Below are positions 46,761-58,369 of a DNA stretch of 64,000 nucleotides, piece by piece. The translations under genes were made by a program, and so were the position numbers. The stretch covers positions 253,501 through 317,500 of the forward strand of contig JAJGOT010000450.1 in NCBI GenBank assembly GCA_022457155.1, given 5' to 3'. Source of the stretch: Cladopsammia gracilis. Its lineage: Eukaryota > Cnidaria > Anthozoa > Scleractinia > Dendrophylliidae. The notes beneath the pieces are model-generated. The model was given only the letters and a program-made list of their open reading frames with translations. It was not told where the DNA came from and ran no database searches. Position 1 is the stretch's first letter; the number at the start of each line of letters is the position of its first letter.

Positions 46761-49645
46761 ACTGTAGTTAGCATAGTTACTGTAGTTGGTGTAGTTAGTG
46801 TAGTTACTGTAGTTGTTGTAGTTACTGTAGTTCGTGTAGTTGCTGTAGTTGGTGTAGTTGGTGTAGTTCGTGTAGTTGCTGTAGTTCGTGTAGTTGGTGT
46901 AGTTGCTGTAGTTGGTGTAGCTGCTGTAGTTGGTGTAGTTCGTGTAGTTGCTGTAGTTCGTGTAGTTACTGTAGTTGCTGTAGTTGCTGTAGTTCGTGTA
47001 GTTGCTGTAGTTGGTGTAGTTCGTGTAGTTGCTGTAGTTAGTGTAGTTGCTGTAGTTGCTGTAGTTGGTGTAGCTGCTGTAGTTGGTGTAGTTGGTGTAG
47101 TTGTTGTAGTTCGTGTAGTTACTGTAGTTGGTGTAGTTACTGTAGTTCGTGTAGTTGGTGTAGTTGCTGTAGTTGGTGTAGTTCGTGTAGTTCGTGTAGT
47201 TACCGTAGTTCGTGTAGTTGGTGTAGTTCGTGTAGTTGCTGTAGTTACTGTAGTTAGTGTAGTTCGTGTAGTTACTGTAGTTCGTGTAGTTGGTGTAGTT
47301 ACTGTAGTTGGTGTAGTTGTTGTAGTTACTGTAGTTGGAGTTGTTGCTGTAGTTCGCGTAGTTACTGTAGTTGGTGTAGTTACTGTAGTTCGTGTAGTTG
47401 GTGTAGTTGGTGTAGTTGCTGTAGTTGCTGTAGTTGGTGTAGCTGCTGTAGTCGGTGTAGTTCGTGTAGTTCGTGTAGTTGCTGTAGTTCGTGTAGTTGG
47501 TGTAGTTACTGGAGTTCGTGTAGTTGCTGTAGTTCGTGTAGTTGCTGTAGTTGGTGTAGTTACTGTAGTTGGTGTAGTTACTGTAGTTGGTGTAGTTGTT
47601 GTAGTTACTGTAGTTGCTGTAGTTGCTGTAGTTCGCGTAGTTACTGTAGTTGGTGTAGTTACTGTAGTTCATGTAGTTGCTGTAGTTGCTGTAGTTGGTG
47701 TAGTTGCTGTAGTTGGTGTAGTTCATGTAGTTGCTGTAGTTCGTGTAGTTGCTGTAGTTCGTGTAGTTGCTGTAGTTACTGTAGTTAGTGTACTTGGTGT
47801 AGTTACTGTAGTTGGTGTAGTTACTGTAGTTCGTGTAGTTGGTGTAGTTCGTGTAGTTGGTGTAGTTCGTGTAGTTGCTGTAGTTCGTGTAGTTGCTGTA
47901 GTTACTGTAGTTAGTGTAGTTGCTGTAGTTGGTGTAGTTACTGTAGTTGGTGTAGTTACTGTAGTTGGTGTAGTTGTTGTAGTTACTGTAGTTGCTGTAG
48001 TTGCTGTAGTTCGCGTAGTTACTGTAGTTGGTGTAGTTACTGTAGTTCATGTAGTTGCTGTAGTTGCTGTAGTTGGTGTAGTTGCTGTAGTTGGTGTAGT
48101 TCGTGTAGTTACTGTAGTTGGTGTAGTTACTGTAGTTGCTGTAGTTGCTGTAGTTGGTGTAGTTGCTGTAGTTGGTGTAGTTAGTGTAGTTGGTGTAGTT
48201 CGTGTAGTTGGTATAGTTACTGTACTTGGTGTAGTTGCTGTAGTTCGTGTAGTTGCTGTAGTTACAGTAGTTACTGTAGTTGGTGTAGTTACTGTAGTTG
48301 ATGTAGTTGGTGTAGTTGCTGTAGTTGGTGTAGCTGCTGTAGTTCGTGTAGTTGGTGTAGTACGTGTAGTTGGTGTAGTTCGTGTAGTTGGTGTAGTTCG
48401 TGTAGTTGTTGTAGTTCGTGTAGTTGCTGTAGTTACAGTAGTTACTGTAGTTGGTGTAGTTGGTGTAGTTACTGTAGTTGGTGTAGTTACTGTAGTTGCC
48501 GTAGTTGGTGTAGTTGCTGTAGTTGCTGTAGTTGTTGTAGTTCTTGTAGTTGCTATAGTTACTGTAGTTGGTGTAGTTGTTGTAGTTAATTACTGTAGTT
48601 GGTGTAGTTGCTGTAATTGCTGTAGTTCGTGTAGTTACTGTAGTTGGTGTAGTTACTGTAGTTCGTGTAGTTGGTGTAGTTGCTGTAGTTGGTGTAGTTC
48701 GTGTAGTTGGTGTAGTTGCTGTAGTTCGTGTAGTTCGTGTAGTTGCTGTAGTTCGTGTAGTTACTGTAGTTGGTGTAGCTACTGTAGTTGCTGTAGTTGG
48801 TGTAGTTGCTGTAGTTGGTGTAGTTACTGTAGTTCGTGTAGTTGGTGTAGTTGCTGTAGTTGGTGTAGTTGATGTAGTTCGTGTAGTTGGTGTAGTTCGT
48901 GTAGTTACTGTAGTTGGTGTAGTTGCTGTAGTTGTTGTAGTTCGTGTAGTTACTGTAGTTCATGTAGTTGCTGTAGTTGGTGTAGTTCGTGTAGTTGGTG
49001 TAGTAGCTGTAGTTGGTGTAGTTCGTGTAGTTCGTGTAGTTGCTGTAGTTCATGTAGTTACTGTAGTTGGTGTAGTTACTGTAGTTCGTGTAGTTGGTGT
49101 AGTTGGTGTAGTTGGTGTAGTTACTGTAGTTGCTGTAGTTGGTGTAGTTACTGTAGTTGTTGTAGTTGCTGTAGTTACTGTAGTTGCTGTAGTTGCTGTA
49201 GTTGCTGTGGTTGCTGTAGTTGGTGTAGTTGGTGTAGTTACTGTAGTTGTTGTAGTTACTGTAGTTGCTGTAGTTACTGTAGTTGCTGTAGTTGCTGTAG
49301 TTGCTGTAGTTGGTGTAGTTACTGTAGTTGGTGTAGTTCGTGTAGTTGCAGTATTTACTGTAGTTGCTGTAGTTACTGTAGTTGCTGTAGTTCGTGTAGT
49401 TACTGTAGTTGGTGTAGTTACTGTAGTTCGTGTAGTTGGTGTAGTTGCTGTAGTTGTAGTTGTTGTAGTTCAAGTAGTTGCTGTAATTCGTGTAGTTGCT
49501 GTAGTTCGTGTAGTTGCTGTAGTTCGTGTAGTTGCTGTAGGTCGTGTAGTTGCTGTAGTTGGTGTAGTTGCTGTAGTTGCTTGAGTTCGTGTAGTTGCTG
49601 TAGTTCGTGTAGTTGCTGTAGTTGGTGTAGTTACTGTAGTTGCTG
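46761..49645 (-). repeat. Left 9-bp satellite array (GTAGTTNNT)
   Basis: About 320 tandem monomers of the form GTAGTTNNT. The variable pair is mostly GG, CG, GC or AC, so that the opposite strand reads AACTACACC, AACTACACG, AACTACAGC or AACTACAGT. Long minus-strand frames (48050-46734, 49473-48586) would encode repeats of Asn-Tyr-Ser/Thr, but they exist because the monomer is a multiple of three and lacks stops; other frames are open too. No promoter or start context supports a gene. Confidence 0.95.
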
Positions 49646-50080
49646 TGGGTGTAGACTTGTCACAAGTCCCTTCCAATGTCAAATTTCGCCTAGTTAGGTT
49701 CTTCGTTGGAAGGGACTTGTCGCACTTGCAGCGCGGGAAATATGTACCTTTGGATTTTTCCACCGGTAACGTAAGAAGCATATTGTCAAATGAACAAGCA
49801 ATTCCTGAACTGCGTCATAAGCTCGAGAATATCAGAGTTGGTTACCGCTGTCGCCGTGTACTTGGTTTTTAAAGCCGTAGTTTCGGGTTATCGGAGTAAT
49901 AGCACGCATGTAAAAGATATAAAATAGAAAGAAAAAGTTTCAAGAATACTAAGTTGCCACTATAGTGAACAAAGAGAAACTTCAAGCGATGAAATTCTGT
50001 TTCGAGGAACTTCATATGTTTATATCAATGCAGGGCGATATTTCTCCGCACGTCAGTACCGAAGAAGCGGAGTTTTAAAG
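49646..50080. other. Unique loop of the foldback element
   Basis: The 435-bp spacer holds a 15-bp perfect stem (ACAAGTCCCTTCCAA at 49662-49676 and its complement at 49706-49720, loop 29 nt). A 75-codon frame at 49645-49872 (plus) contains FRLVRFFVGRDLSHL and RGKYVPLDF and is not recognised. The part 49950-50073 resembles 58696-58834 (shared TTTCGAGGAAC and CCGAAGAAGCGGAGTTTTAA), so the loop was probably taken from a dispersed, once-coding repeat. Confidence 0.7.
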
Positions 50081-50081
50081 C

Positions 50082-53000
50082 AACTACACCAACTACACGA
50101 AAACAGTAACTACACCAACTACACGAACTACACCAACTAAACCAAGTACACCAACTACACGAACTACAGCAGCTACACCAACTACAGCGACTACACCAAC
50201 TACAGCAACTACACCAACTACACCAACTACAGCAACTACACGAACTACACGAACTACAGTAACTACACGAACTACACCAACTACAGTAACTACAACAACT
50301 ACAGTAACTACAACTACAGTAACTACACTAACTACACCAAGTACACCAACTACAGCAACTACACGAACTACAGCAACTACACAAACTACAGCAACTACAC
50401 GAACTACAGCAACTACACGAACTACAGCAACTACACCAACTACACCAACTACACCAACTACACCAACTACACCAACTACAGTAACTACACCAACTACAGT
50501 AACTACACGAACTACACCAACTACAGCGACTACACAAACTACAGCAACTACACCAACTACAGCAACTACACCAACTACACGAACTGCAGTAACTACACCA
50601 ACTACAGTAACTACACCAACTACAGCAACTACACCAACTACAACCAACCAACTACAATAACTACAGTAACTACACCAACTACAGCAACTACACCAACTAC
50701 AGTAACTACACCAACTACAGTAACTACACCAACTACAGCAACTACACGACCTACAGCAACTACACGAACCACAGCAACTACACGAACTACAGCAACTACA
50801 CGAATTACAGCAACTAGTTGAACTACACCAACTACAACTACAGCAACTACACCAACAACACCAACTACACCAACTACACGAACTACAGTAACTACACCAA
50901 CTACAGTAACTACACGAACTACAGCAACTACACCAACTACAGTAACTACACCAACTACAGTAACTACAGTAACTACACCAACTACAGTAACTACAGCAAC
51001 TACACTAACTACAGTAACTACAGCAACTACACGAACTACAGCAACTACACGAACTACAGCAACTACACCAACTACACCAACTACAGCAACTACACCAACT
51101 AAACGAACTACACGAACTACACCAACTACAGTAACTACACGAACTACAGGAACTACACGAACTACACGAACCACACCAACTACAGCAGCTACACCAACTA
51201 CACCAACTACAGTAACTACAACAACTACACCAACTACAGTAACTACACCAACTACAGCAACTACACTAACTACAGCAACTACACGAACTACAGCAACTAC
51301 ACGAACTACACCAACTACAGTAACTACACCAACTACAGTAACTACAGCAACTACACTAACTACAGTAACTACAGCAACTACACGAACTACAGCAACTACA
51401 CGAACTACAGCAACTACACGAACTACAGCAACTACACGAACTACACCAACTACACGAACTACAGCAACTACAGGAACTACAGCAACTACAGCAACTACAC
51501 CAACTACAGCAACTACACCAACTACAGTAACTACAACAACTACAGTAACTACACCAACTACAGTAACTACACCAACTACAACAACTACAGCAACTACACC
51601 AACTACAGCAACTACACGACCTACAGCAACTACACGAACTACAGCAACTACACGAACTACAGCAACTACACGAACTACAGCAACTACACGAATTACAGCA
51701 ACTACTTGAACTACAACAACTACAACTACAGCAACTACAGCAACTACACGAACTACAGTAACTACACCAACTACAGTAACTACACGAACTACAGCAACTA
51801 CACCAACTACAGTAACTACACCAACTACAGTAACTACAGTAACTACAGTAACTACAGCAACTACACTAACTACAGTAACTACAGCAACTACACGAACTAC
51901 AGCAACTACACGAACTACAGCAACTACACCAACTACAGCAACTACACCAACTACACGAACTACAGTAACTACACCAACTACAGTAACTACACGAACTACA
52001 GCAACTACACGAACTACACGAACCACACCAACTACAGCAGCTACACCAACTACACCAACTACACCAACTACACCAACTACAGTAACTACAACAACTACAC
52101 CATTGACAGTAACCACGCCAACTACAGTAACTACACCAACTACAGCAACTACACTAACTACAGTAACTACAGCAACTACACGAACTACAGCAACTACACG
52201 AACTACACCAACTACACGAACTACAGCAACTACACGAACTACACCAACTACAGCAACCACACGAACTACAGTAACTACACCAACTACAGTAACTACACCA
52301 ACTACACTAACTACAGCAACTACACGAACTACAGCAACTACACGAACTACAGCAACTACACCAACTACAGCAACTACAGCAACTACATGAACTACAGTAA
52401 CTACACCAACTACAGTAACTACGCTAACTACAGCAACTACACCAACTACAGTAACTACAACAACTACACCAACTACAGTAACTACACCAACTACAGCAAC
52501 TACAGTAACTGCAGCAACTACACGAACTACAGCAACTACACGAACTACAGCAACTACACGAACTCCAGTAACTACACCAACTACACCAACTACACGAACT
52601 ACACCAACTACAGCAGCTACACCAACTACAGCAACTACACCAACTACACGAACTACAGTAACTACACCAACTACAGTAACTACAACAACTACACCAACTA
52701 CACCAACTACAGCAGCTACACCAACTACACGAACTACACGAACTACACCAACTACAGTAACTACAACAACTACACCAACTACAGTAACTACACCAACTAC
52801 ACCAACTACACCAACTACACCAACTACACGAACTACAGTAACTACACGAACTACACTAACTACATTAACTACAGCAACTACACGAACTACACGAACTACA
52901 CCAATTACAGCAGCTACACCAACTATAGCAACTACACCAACTACAGCAACTACACCAACTACACGAACTACACCAACTACAGTAACTACACGAACTATAG

Positions 53001-53947
53001 CAACTACACCAACTACACCAACTACAGCAACTACAGCAACTACATGAACTATAGTAACTAAACCAACTACAGTAACTACGCGATCTACAGCAACTACAGC
53101 AACTACACCAACTACAGTAACTACAACAACTACACCAACTACAGTAACTACAGCAACTACACGAACTACAGCAACTACACGAACTACAGCAACTACACGG
53201 ACTCCAGTAACTACACGAACTACAGCAACTACACGAACTACACCAACTACAGCAGCTACACCAACTACACCAACTACACCAACTACACGAACTACAGTAA
53301 CTACACCAACTACAGTAACTACACGAACTACAGCAACTACAGCAACTACAGCAACTACAGTAACTACAACAACTACACCAACTACAGTAACTACACCAAC
53401 TACAGCAACTACACCAACTACAGTACTACACGAACTACACGAACTACACTAACTACAGTAACTACAGCAACTACACGAACTAACACGAACTACACGAACT
53501 ACACCAATTACAGCAGCTACACCAACTATAGCAACTACACCAACTACAGCAACTACACCAACTACACGAACTATAGTAACTACACCAACTACAGTAACTA
53601 CACGAACTACAGCAACTACACCAACTACACCAACTGCAGCAGCTACACCAACTACAGCAACTACACGAACTACAGCAACTACACGAACTACACGAACTAC
53701 ACCAACTACAGCAACTACACGAACTACAGCAACTACAGTAACTACACGAACTACAGCAACTACAGGAACTACACCAACTACAGCAGCTACACCAACTACA
53801 GCAACTACACCAACTTCACGAACTACAGCAACTACACGAACTACACGAACTACACCAACTACAGCAACTACATGAACTACAGTAACTACAACAACTACAG
53901 TAACTACACTAACTACACCAACTACAGTAACTATGCTAACTACAGTA
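50082..53947 (+). repeat. Right 9-bp satellite array (AACTACANN)
   Basis: About 430 tandem monomers AACTACANN in the orientation opposite to the left array. The third codon is nearly always ACC, ACG, AGC or AGT, with rarer AAC, ACT and AGG. A landmark block with a shortened monomer (AACTACAACTACAGC preceded by TTGAACTAC) occurs at about 50818 and again at about 51706, and once, inverted, in the left array near 49450. Plus-strand frames of up to 451 codons of Asn-Tyr-Ser/Thr arise from the repeat and are not supported as genes. Confidence 0.95.
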
Positions 53948-54028
53948 AATACATTAAATACCGTTTAGAGTAGTACATGCACTGTTCTATATTCGTGACG
54001 GTAGTCATGAATGTATTACCGCTCATTA

Positions 54029-54639
54029 TAGCGATATTCACATGGTCACTTGGAATGTCCAGGGAAAAAAATTATCGTAACGGTGGTTTAGAAACTCGGT
54101 CTAGCATGGATTTTGGCCATTCTATTGCTTAAATTTCTTTTTTATTTTAAAATAATGGGAAAATGAATTTAAGATGAAATGGGAATTAAATGCAATTAGA
54201 ACATCTGTTAAAACGAAGAAGAAAGTTGTTTTAATTTATTTCTATATGTTTTTACTGTTTTTGTAAGTAACTTTCTTTGGTCAAACAGGACCATTTTACT
54301 TTCTTTTTCACATGCGAAATTACCACCGCGATGGTCGCCATTTTTTTAATTTGCTGACTCCGCCTGGCTTTTCGCGCTGATTCATGAAAGCGAGTCTTCC
54401 GGAAGTCAACCAGCTCACCGGAAAATGTTTCCGCATTGGTCCGCATTGTTACTAAAAATAACTTTTTTGCAATTAAGATATCCCAGCCAAGGCCCCTAGA
54501 TTCCCTCTCTGTCCAATTATAATCTCTTGGGTGTGGTTATTGTTTAGTGTGAAAAAAAAAACTACCGTTTAATTTGTTTTTAATCCTTTCAGTGTCAGAG
54601 ACAAACCTTGATTCGTATGATGAACTACATTCTGTTAAA
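54029..54639. other. Flank of the foldback element, nothing recognised
   Basis: AT-rich sequence outside the 8-bp duplication. Short frames only. Confidence 0.35.
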
Positions 54640-55050
54640 TCTGTGGATAAAATCCTACAATGTGACCGTTAAAATGGAAGCTATTGAGCAGTACTTTCCT
54701 GTGGTACTGTTTATTATGCTGTACAAGGCGTTTCTTACTTTTGAGTCTGGGATGAAATCCGAAAGTGTGACCCTTCAAATGAAAGCTATTGAGCAGTACT
54801 TTCCTGCGGTACTGTTTATTATGCTGTACAAGGTGGTTCTAACTTTTGAGTCTGTGGATTAAATCCTAAAGTGTGACCATTCAAATGAATGCTATTGAGC
54901 AGTATACGTTCCTGTGGTACTGTTTATCATGCTGTACAAGGTGGTTCTAACTTTTGAGTATGTAGATGAAGTGCTTCAGTGTGACCATTCAAATGAAAGC
55001 TGCTGAAGTGAACTCTTTTATAGTGCTGTTTGTTTTTCAGTATATTTTAC
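54640..55050. repeat. ~106-bp tandem repeat, four copies
   Basis: Four direct copies of a unit starting near CTGTGGATRAAATCC and including GAGCAGTACTTTCCTGTGGT, with increasing divergence toward the last. A two-copy open frame (54608-54862) is a by-product. The unit looks like a dispersed cnidarian repeat, from general recollection only. Confidence 0.8.
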
Positions 55051-55342
55051 AAAATATAATTTGTTATTTTTCATGAATTTTAATTTTGGCTGCCCGTGTG
55101 TTTCTTCATTAGTTTTGCATAAAAGAAAAACTAAATATGAGCGGTTAAACGCTGGGTTTATACAGCAAGCTTCTTTGTTCATCTTAATAAGCTAAGTCTA
55201 ATATACATTTCTTTATGTTAACTTCGTTATTAATTAAACCTGGCTATATTTTTGTTGTAACATGAAATTTTTAACCCGCCCGGAAAGAAAATTGAGCCTG
55301 AACGCAAGTAATGCAATTAATCCCCGCTATAGACCTTACTGT

Positions 55343-55392
55343 CCGGCCTCAAGAGTCCTCGTGGGCCCGAAGAGGATAAGTAAGTAAGTAAG
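55343..55392 (+). mobile_element. 50-bp LINE-tail insertion
   Basis: A short segment ending in (TAAG)n is flanked by the perfect 15-bp direct repeat TATAGACCTTACTGT (55328-55342 and 55393-55407). It is a retroelement copy truncated to its last 50 bp. The right duplication lies three bases beyond the stop codon of the GPCR gene at 55411. Confidence 0.85.
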
Positions 55393-55410
55393 TATAGACC
55401 TTACTGTAAG

Positions 55411-56451
55411 TTACTGTAGTTCTGGTAGTACAATGATTTCTACACCTGTCTCTTCTTGACGCACAAAACATGAACCACACTTCACAACAGCCAGTTGAAA
55501 ACAATTCTTCAGCGCTTGTCGGTAGTTTGTGCCCGTTGTAAAAAGAATTACAGGATTAACAGCAGTACTAACTAATGAAGGAAAGTAAAGACATACAATA
55601 ACAAGCATTTCCTGTGAATCCCTTTTTAAAACATTTTCGAAAAACACGAGAAAAATTATCGAGAAGTAGTACAGAGTCCAGCAGGTGAAAAACGTAACGT
55701 TGATCGTAATTAAAACTTTCATTATTCGTTTATTCTGTTGATGTCTTCTTGAATTTCTGCGACTGTTTTCCTGAATAACAGGACTTGTTCTTATCAAGGA
55801 TGTCATGATCCGACTGTTGAGGGTGATGATGATAGCGAGTGGTATAACATAAAGCAGAACGAAACCCATTATCGTGTAAAGGATATTTAGCATCTTATTC
55901 CCCATTGTGCAAATGAATGGACCATCCGTATCTTGTGCTTTGTTGGTGAAGTGCAAAAACGGTGCCAGGATCCCCATTGGTATAATCCAAGATAGCAAGA
56001 TGACAATCGTTCGAATCTTCTTTGTTATCATGCTCGCCTTCATAGGAAACACAATGGCAATAAATCTATCCACAGTAATCAGAACAAGGCTTTCGATAGA
56101 AACTGAATAAGAGACATTCCCCATGTACCTCCCAAATTTACACTGAAATGAAGAAAGTGAGCCTCCGAGAACATATAGTCTGCTGCTTGCGTACAGAGTT
56201 AAATCAGTGACAACGAAAAGAAGATCGGATAGCGCCATGCTAGTGATGTAGTTGTTAGTGCTGGTCCGGAGGTTCTGTGTTTTTACAAAAGTCATAATCA
56301 CAAGAATGTTTCCCATTACAGATGCCAACATTACGATGGAAGATGCTACAGAAAACACTACTTTAAAAGGATATGGAACCAGCAAGTTCTGTTCTTTATG
56401 ATCGAATGAAGCATTCGAGGTGTTCATTTTGACGGTCTTTTGAAATGACAA
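55411..56451 (-). CDS. Rhodopsin-type (class A) GPCR
   Basis: Intronless frame of 346 residues, normal class A length. Hallmarks seen: N48 in TM1 (MGNILVIM), D76 in TM2 (LSDLLF), C104 and C181 as the likely disulphide pair, D128-R129-F as the DRY variant, W155 in TM4, C257-W258 in TM6 (CWTL, without the usual proline) and N299-P300 in TM7 (NPVILF instead of NPxxY). The N-terminus has NTS and NAS glycosylation sequons. The third loop is basic (RRNSRRHQQNKR). It belongs to the same local family as the receptor at 62559 and the two pseudogenes, all on the minus strand. The ligand is unknown; peptide- or amine-type is possible. ATG 56451 is the first of two close in-frame ATGs (the second is residue 9), and either could be used. 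Confidence 0.93.
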   Translation of the reverse strand: MSFQKTVKMNTSNASFDHKEQNLLVPYPFKVVFSVASSIVMLASVMGNILVIMTFVKTQNLRTSTNNYITSMALSDLLFVVTDLTLYASSRLYVLGGSLSSFQCKFGRYMGNVSYSVSIESLVLITVDRFIAIVFPMKASMITKKIRTIVILLSWIIPMGILAPFLHFTNKAQDTDGPFICTMGNKMLNILYTIMGFVLLYVIPLAIIITLNSRIMTSLIRTSPVIQENSRRNSRRHQQNKRIMKVLITINVTFFTCWTLYYFSIIFLVFFENVLKRDSQEMLVIVCLYFPSLVSTAVNPVILFTTGTNYRQALKNCFQLAVVKCGSCFVRQEETGVEIIVLPELQ

Positions 56452-57478
56452 GAAGCAGCTGAAGTGACGAGTTTTGTGTTTTCGTTTGTACTCTTCCCGC
56501 GCGAGTTAAATTTGGAACTGAAACTCAAGAGAATTCAAAGTAAGTCAGGTGTTAAACACACCTAAGATTTGAACAGCAATTAAAAGCACACAGTCAGTTA
56601 TCATCTGATGCCTTTTCTTGTCTTTTTTCTCAGTAAACAAGCGATTGATGGTTATCTTTAGATATTAAATTGAAAAACAAAATTATGTGTTCGTAGGATG
56701 TTTTGAAAAGGTAATCAATTTATGTTCTAAATTTTATGTTCGGCATTGTTCTAAAAATCAAACTATTTTTGCAAGTTAAAAAAATAGACCACAGATAACC
56801 TGAATTTTAGTAACAAGGGAATAGATCTGATGTTTGAATTTTGTTCAAACAAGCGAGAAATGTATTTTCAGTTCTATATTTGTTTTTTTTTTTTATTTAT
56901 GACAATCATGAATTTTATCAATGCAAATAGCGCTTTTGCCGAAACACGTAATGGTGATGTTACCCGCTAACTCATATCTTGTCACTTGAAATTATGAAAT
57001 GTATTCACATATTCACTTGCTGCTGAAATAAGTCATAATAAAATACCGCACACAGAGCACCACTCCGATTTTCGTTTAGTTTTTAGATGTAGGATACCTG
57101 TCCACCTTTTTTAAATATTAATCCTATTTAGTCAATAGGGGGAATATTATTTACAGAGAAAGACAAACAATCTATATTTGAAAAAGCACCCACACGAACG
57201 TCGGAGTTTACAAATTGTTGGTGCCGTCTTGTTATTTTCAACCAACGAATGTGTTTTAATATTGTTAAACATTTCTTGAAAAACAAAAAGAGTAAGACAC
57301 GCGAGGTTTTGTTAATGGTTAGTAAATCTTGAATGACGATCACATGACGATTATAATTGTTTAAACAATGTCAACAGAGATGGCGCACAGTCCGATAGAA
57401 AATGCCACATTACGGCTGTTTCATAAGCTAAAAAAAAGTTCAAACTCTTCTTGAAAGCTAGCGTTTAGCTTGTCCATT
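56452..57478. other. Intergenic stretch, nothing recognised
   Basis: AT-rich DNA upstream of the GPCR at 55411. It presumably includes its promoter. No bounded repeat or gene was seen. Confidence 0.35.
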
Positions 57479-57555
57479 TTTTCATTCATTCATTCATTCA
57501 TTCATTCATTCATTCATCCATTCTTTCTTGCTTTCTTTCTTTCTTCTTTCTCTCG
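57479..57555. repeat. (ATTC)n and (TTTC)n microsatellite
   Basis: About nine ATTC tetramers followed by imperfect CTTT tetramers. Confidence 0.85.
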
Positions 57556-58369
57556 TTTTTCTTTCGTTTTTTCTGACTGTCTTTCTTAAAATAAAGTAAA
57601 CTGAACATGGGCTTTTTGAAGTGTAAGAAATTGGGCATTTTTTACTGTCGGTTTAAAAACAATATCTCCATCTACATTAAATGGAACATACATGTAGAAA
57701 GCTCATGCAATTTTAATCATCGCTGTGGTTCTAATAGCTCATTAAATCATAAAAAAACAGACAACAAAAAGAAAGAGTGAAAAAGCTTTTAACCTGTCAA
57801 ACAAGACGCGACATAAAAAATTAGCAAGTTATATGTGAAATAGTGGTTGTGTATATTAATAATAGGCATTCAAGAGCGGTTTGTGTTTTAAGTGAAATAG
57901 AACTAAAGATCGAATAACGTAACACGTAACTGGAACCACTTTACTTCTTGTAGTTCTGCGTGTTTCCTTCACCAACCGCTTGAAGGACCTTGACAAAGGC
58001 AAGATGAAGACAATACGTCAGCGCTTAAAGAAAGTTTGTGCTGAATTTAAAAAGAATTAATGCGATTGACAGCAGTGCTGACCAACGTAAATGCATGTTA
58101 TAACAAGCAGTTCATGTGTATTCCTTTTCAAAACTTTCGAAAAACACAAGAAAAATTATCTAGAGGTAGTTGAGAGTCCAGCAGGCGAAAAAGGGTAAAA
58201 ATGATTGCAATTTAAACTCTCATTATTCGTTTATTGGGTTGATTTTGTCTTTTATTGCCATGACTATTTTCTTGGATTACAAGACTTGTTCTTCTCAAGG
58301 ATTTTATGATTCGAGTAGTGAGAATGACGGATATAAAAAATCCAGTATATAAGTAGAATTGAGTGGGAG

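Larger units (their letters stand above)
46687..54020. mobile_element. Foldback-type element, 7334 bp
   Basis: The terminal sequence GGTAATACATTCATGACTAC is perfectly inverted at the other end for about 42 bp, then near-perfect into the arrays. The 8-bp direct repeat GCTCATTA lies immediately outside both ends (46679-46686 and 54021-54028). Most of the element is two opposite arrays of a 9-bp monomer around a 435-bp loop. No transposase is encoded, so it would need one in trans. Long array-built inverted repeats and 8-9-bp duplications resemble Foldback elements of flies and TU elements of sea urchins; the superfamily (MULE, Merlin, P-like) is not determined. Confidence 0.9.

Noticed and set aside
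46734..53061. Long ORFs of Asn-Tyr-Ser/Thr repeats (up to 451 codons) and Val-rich or Thr-rich frames
   Set aside because: A 9-bp monomer without stop triplets leaves several frames open on both strands. No promoter, start context or exon structure supports translation, and the arrays are arms of a mobile element.
46761..53947. CRISPR-like array
   Set aside because: Repeat unit is 9 bp with no spacers, in eukaryotic context.
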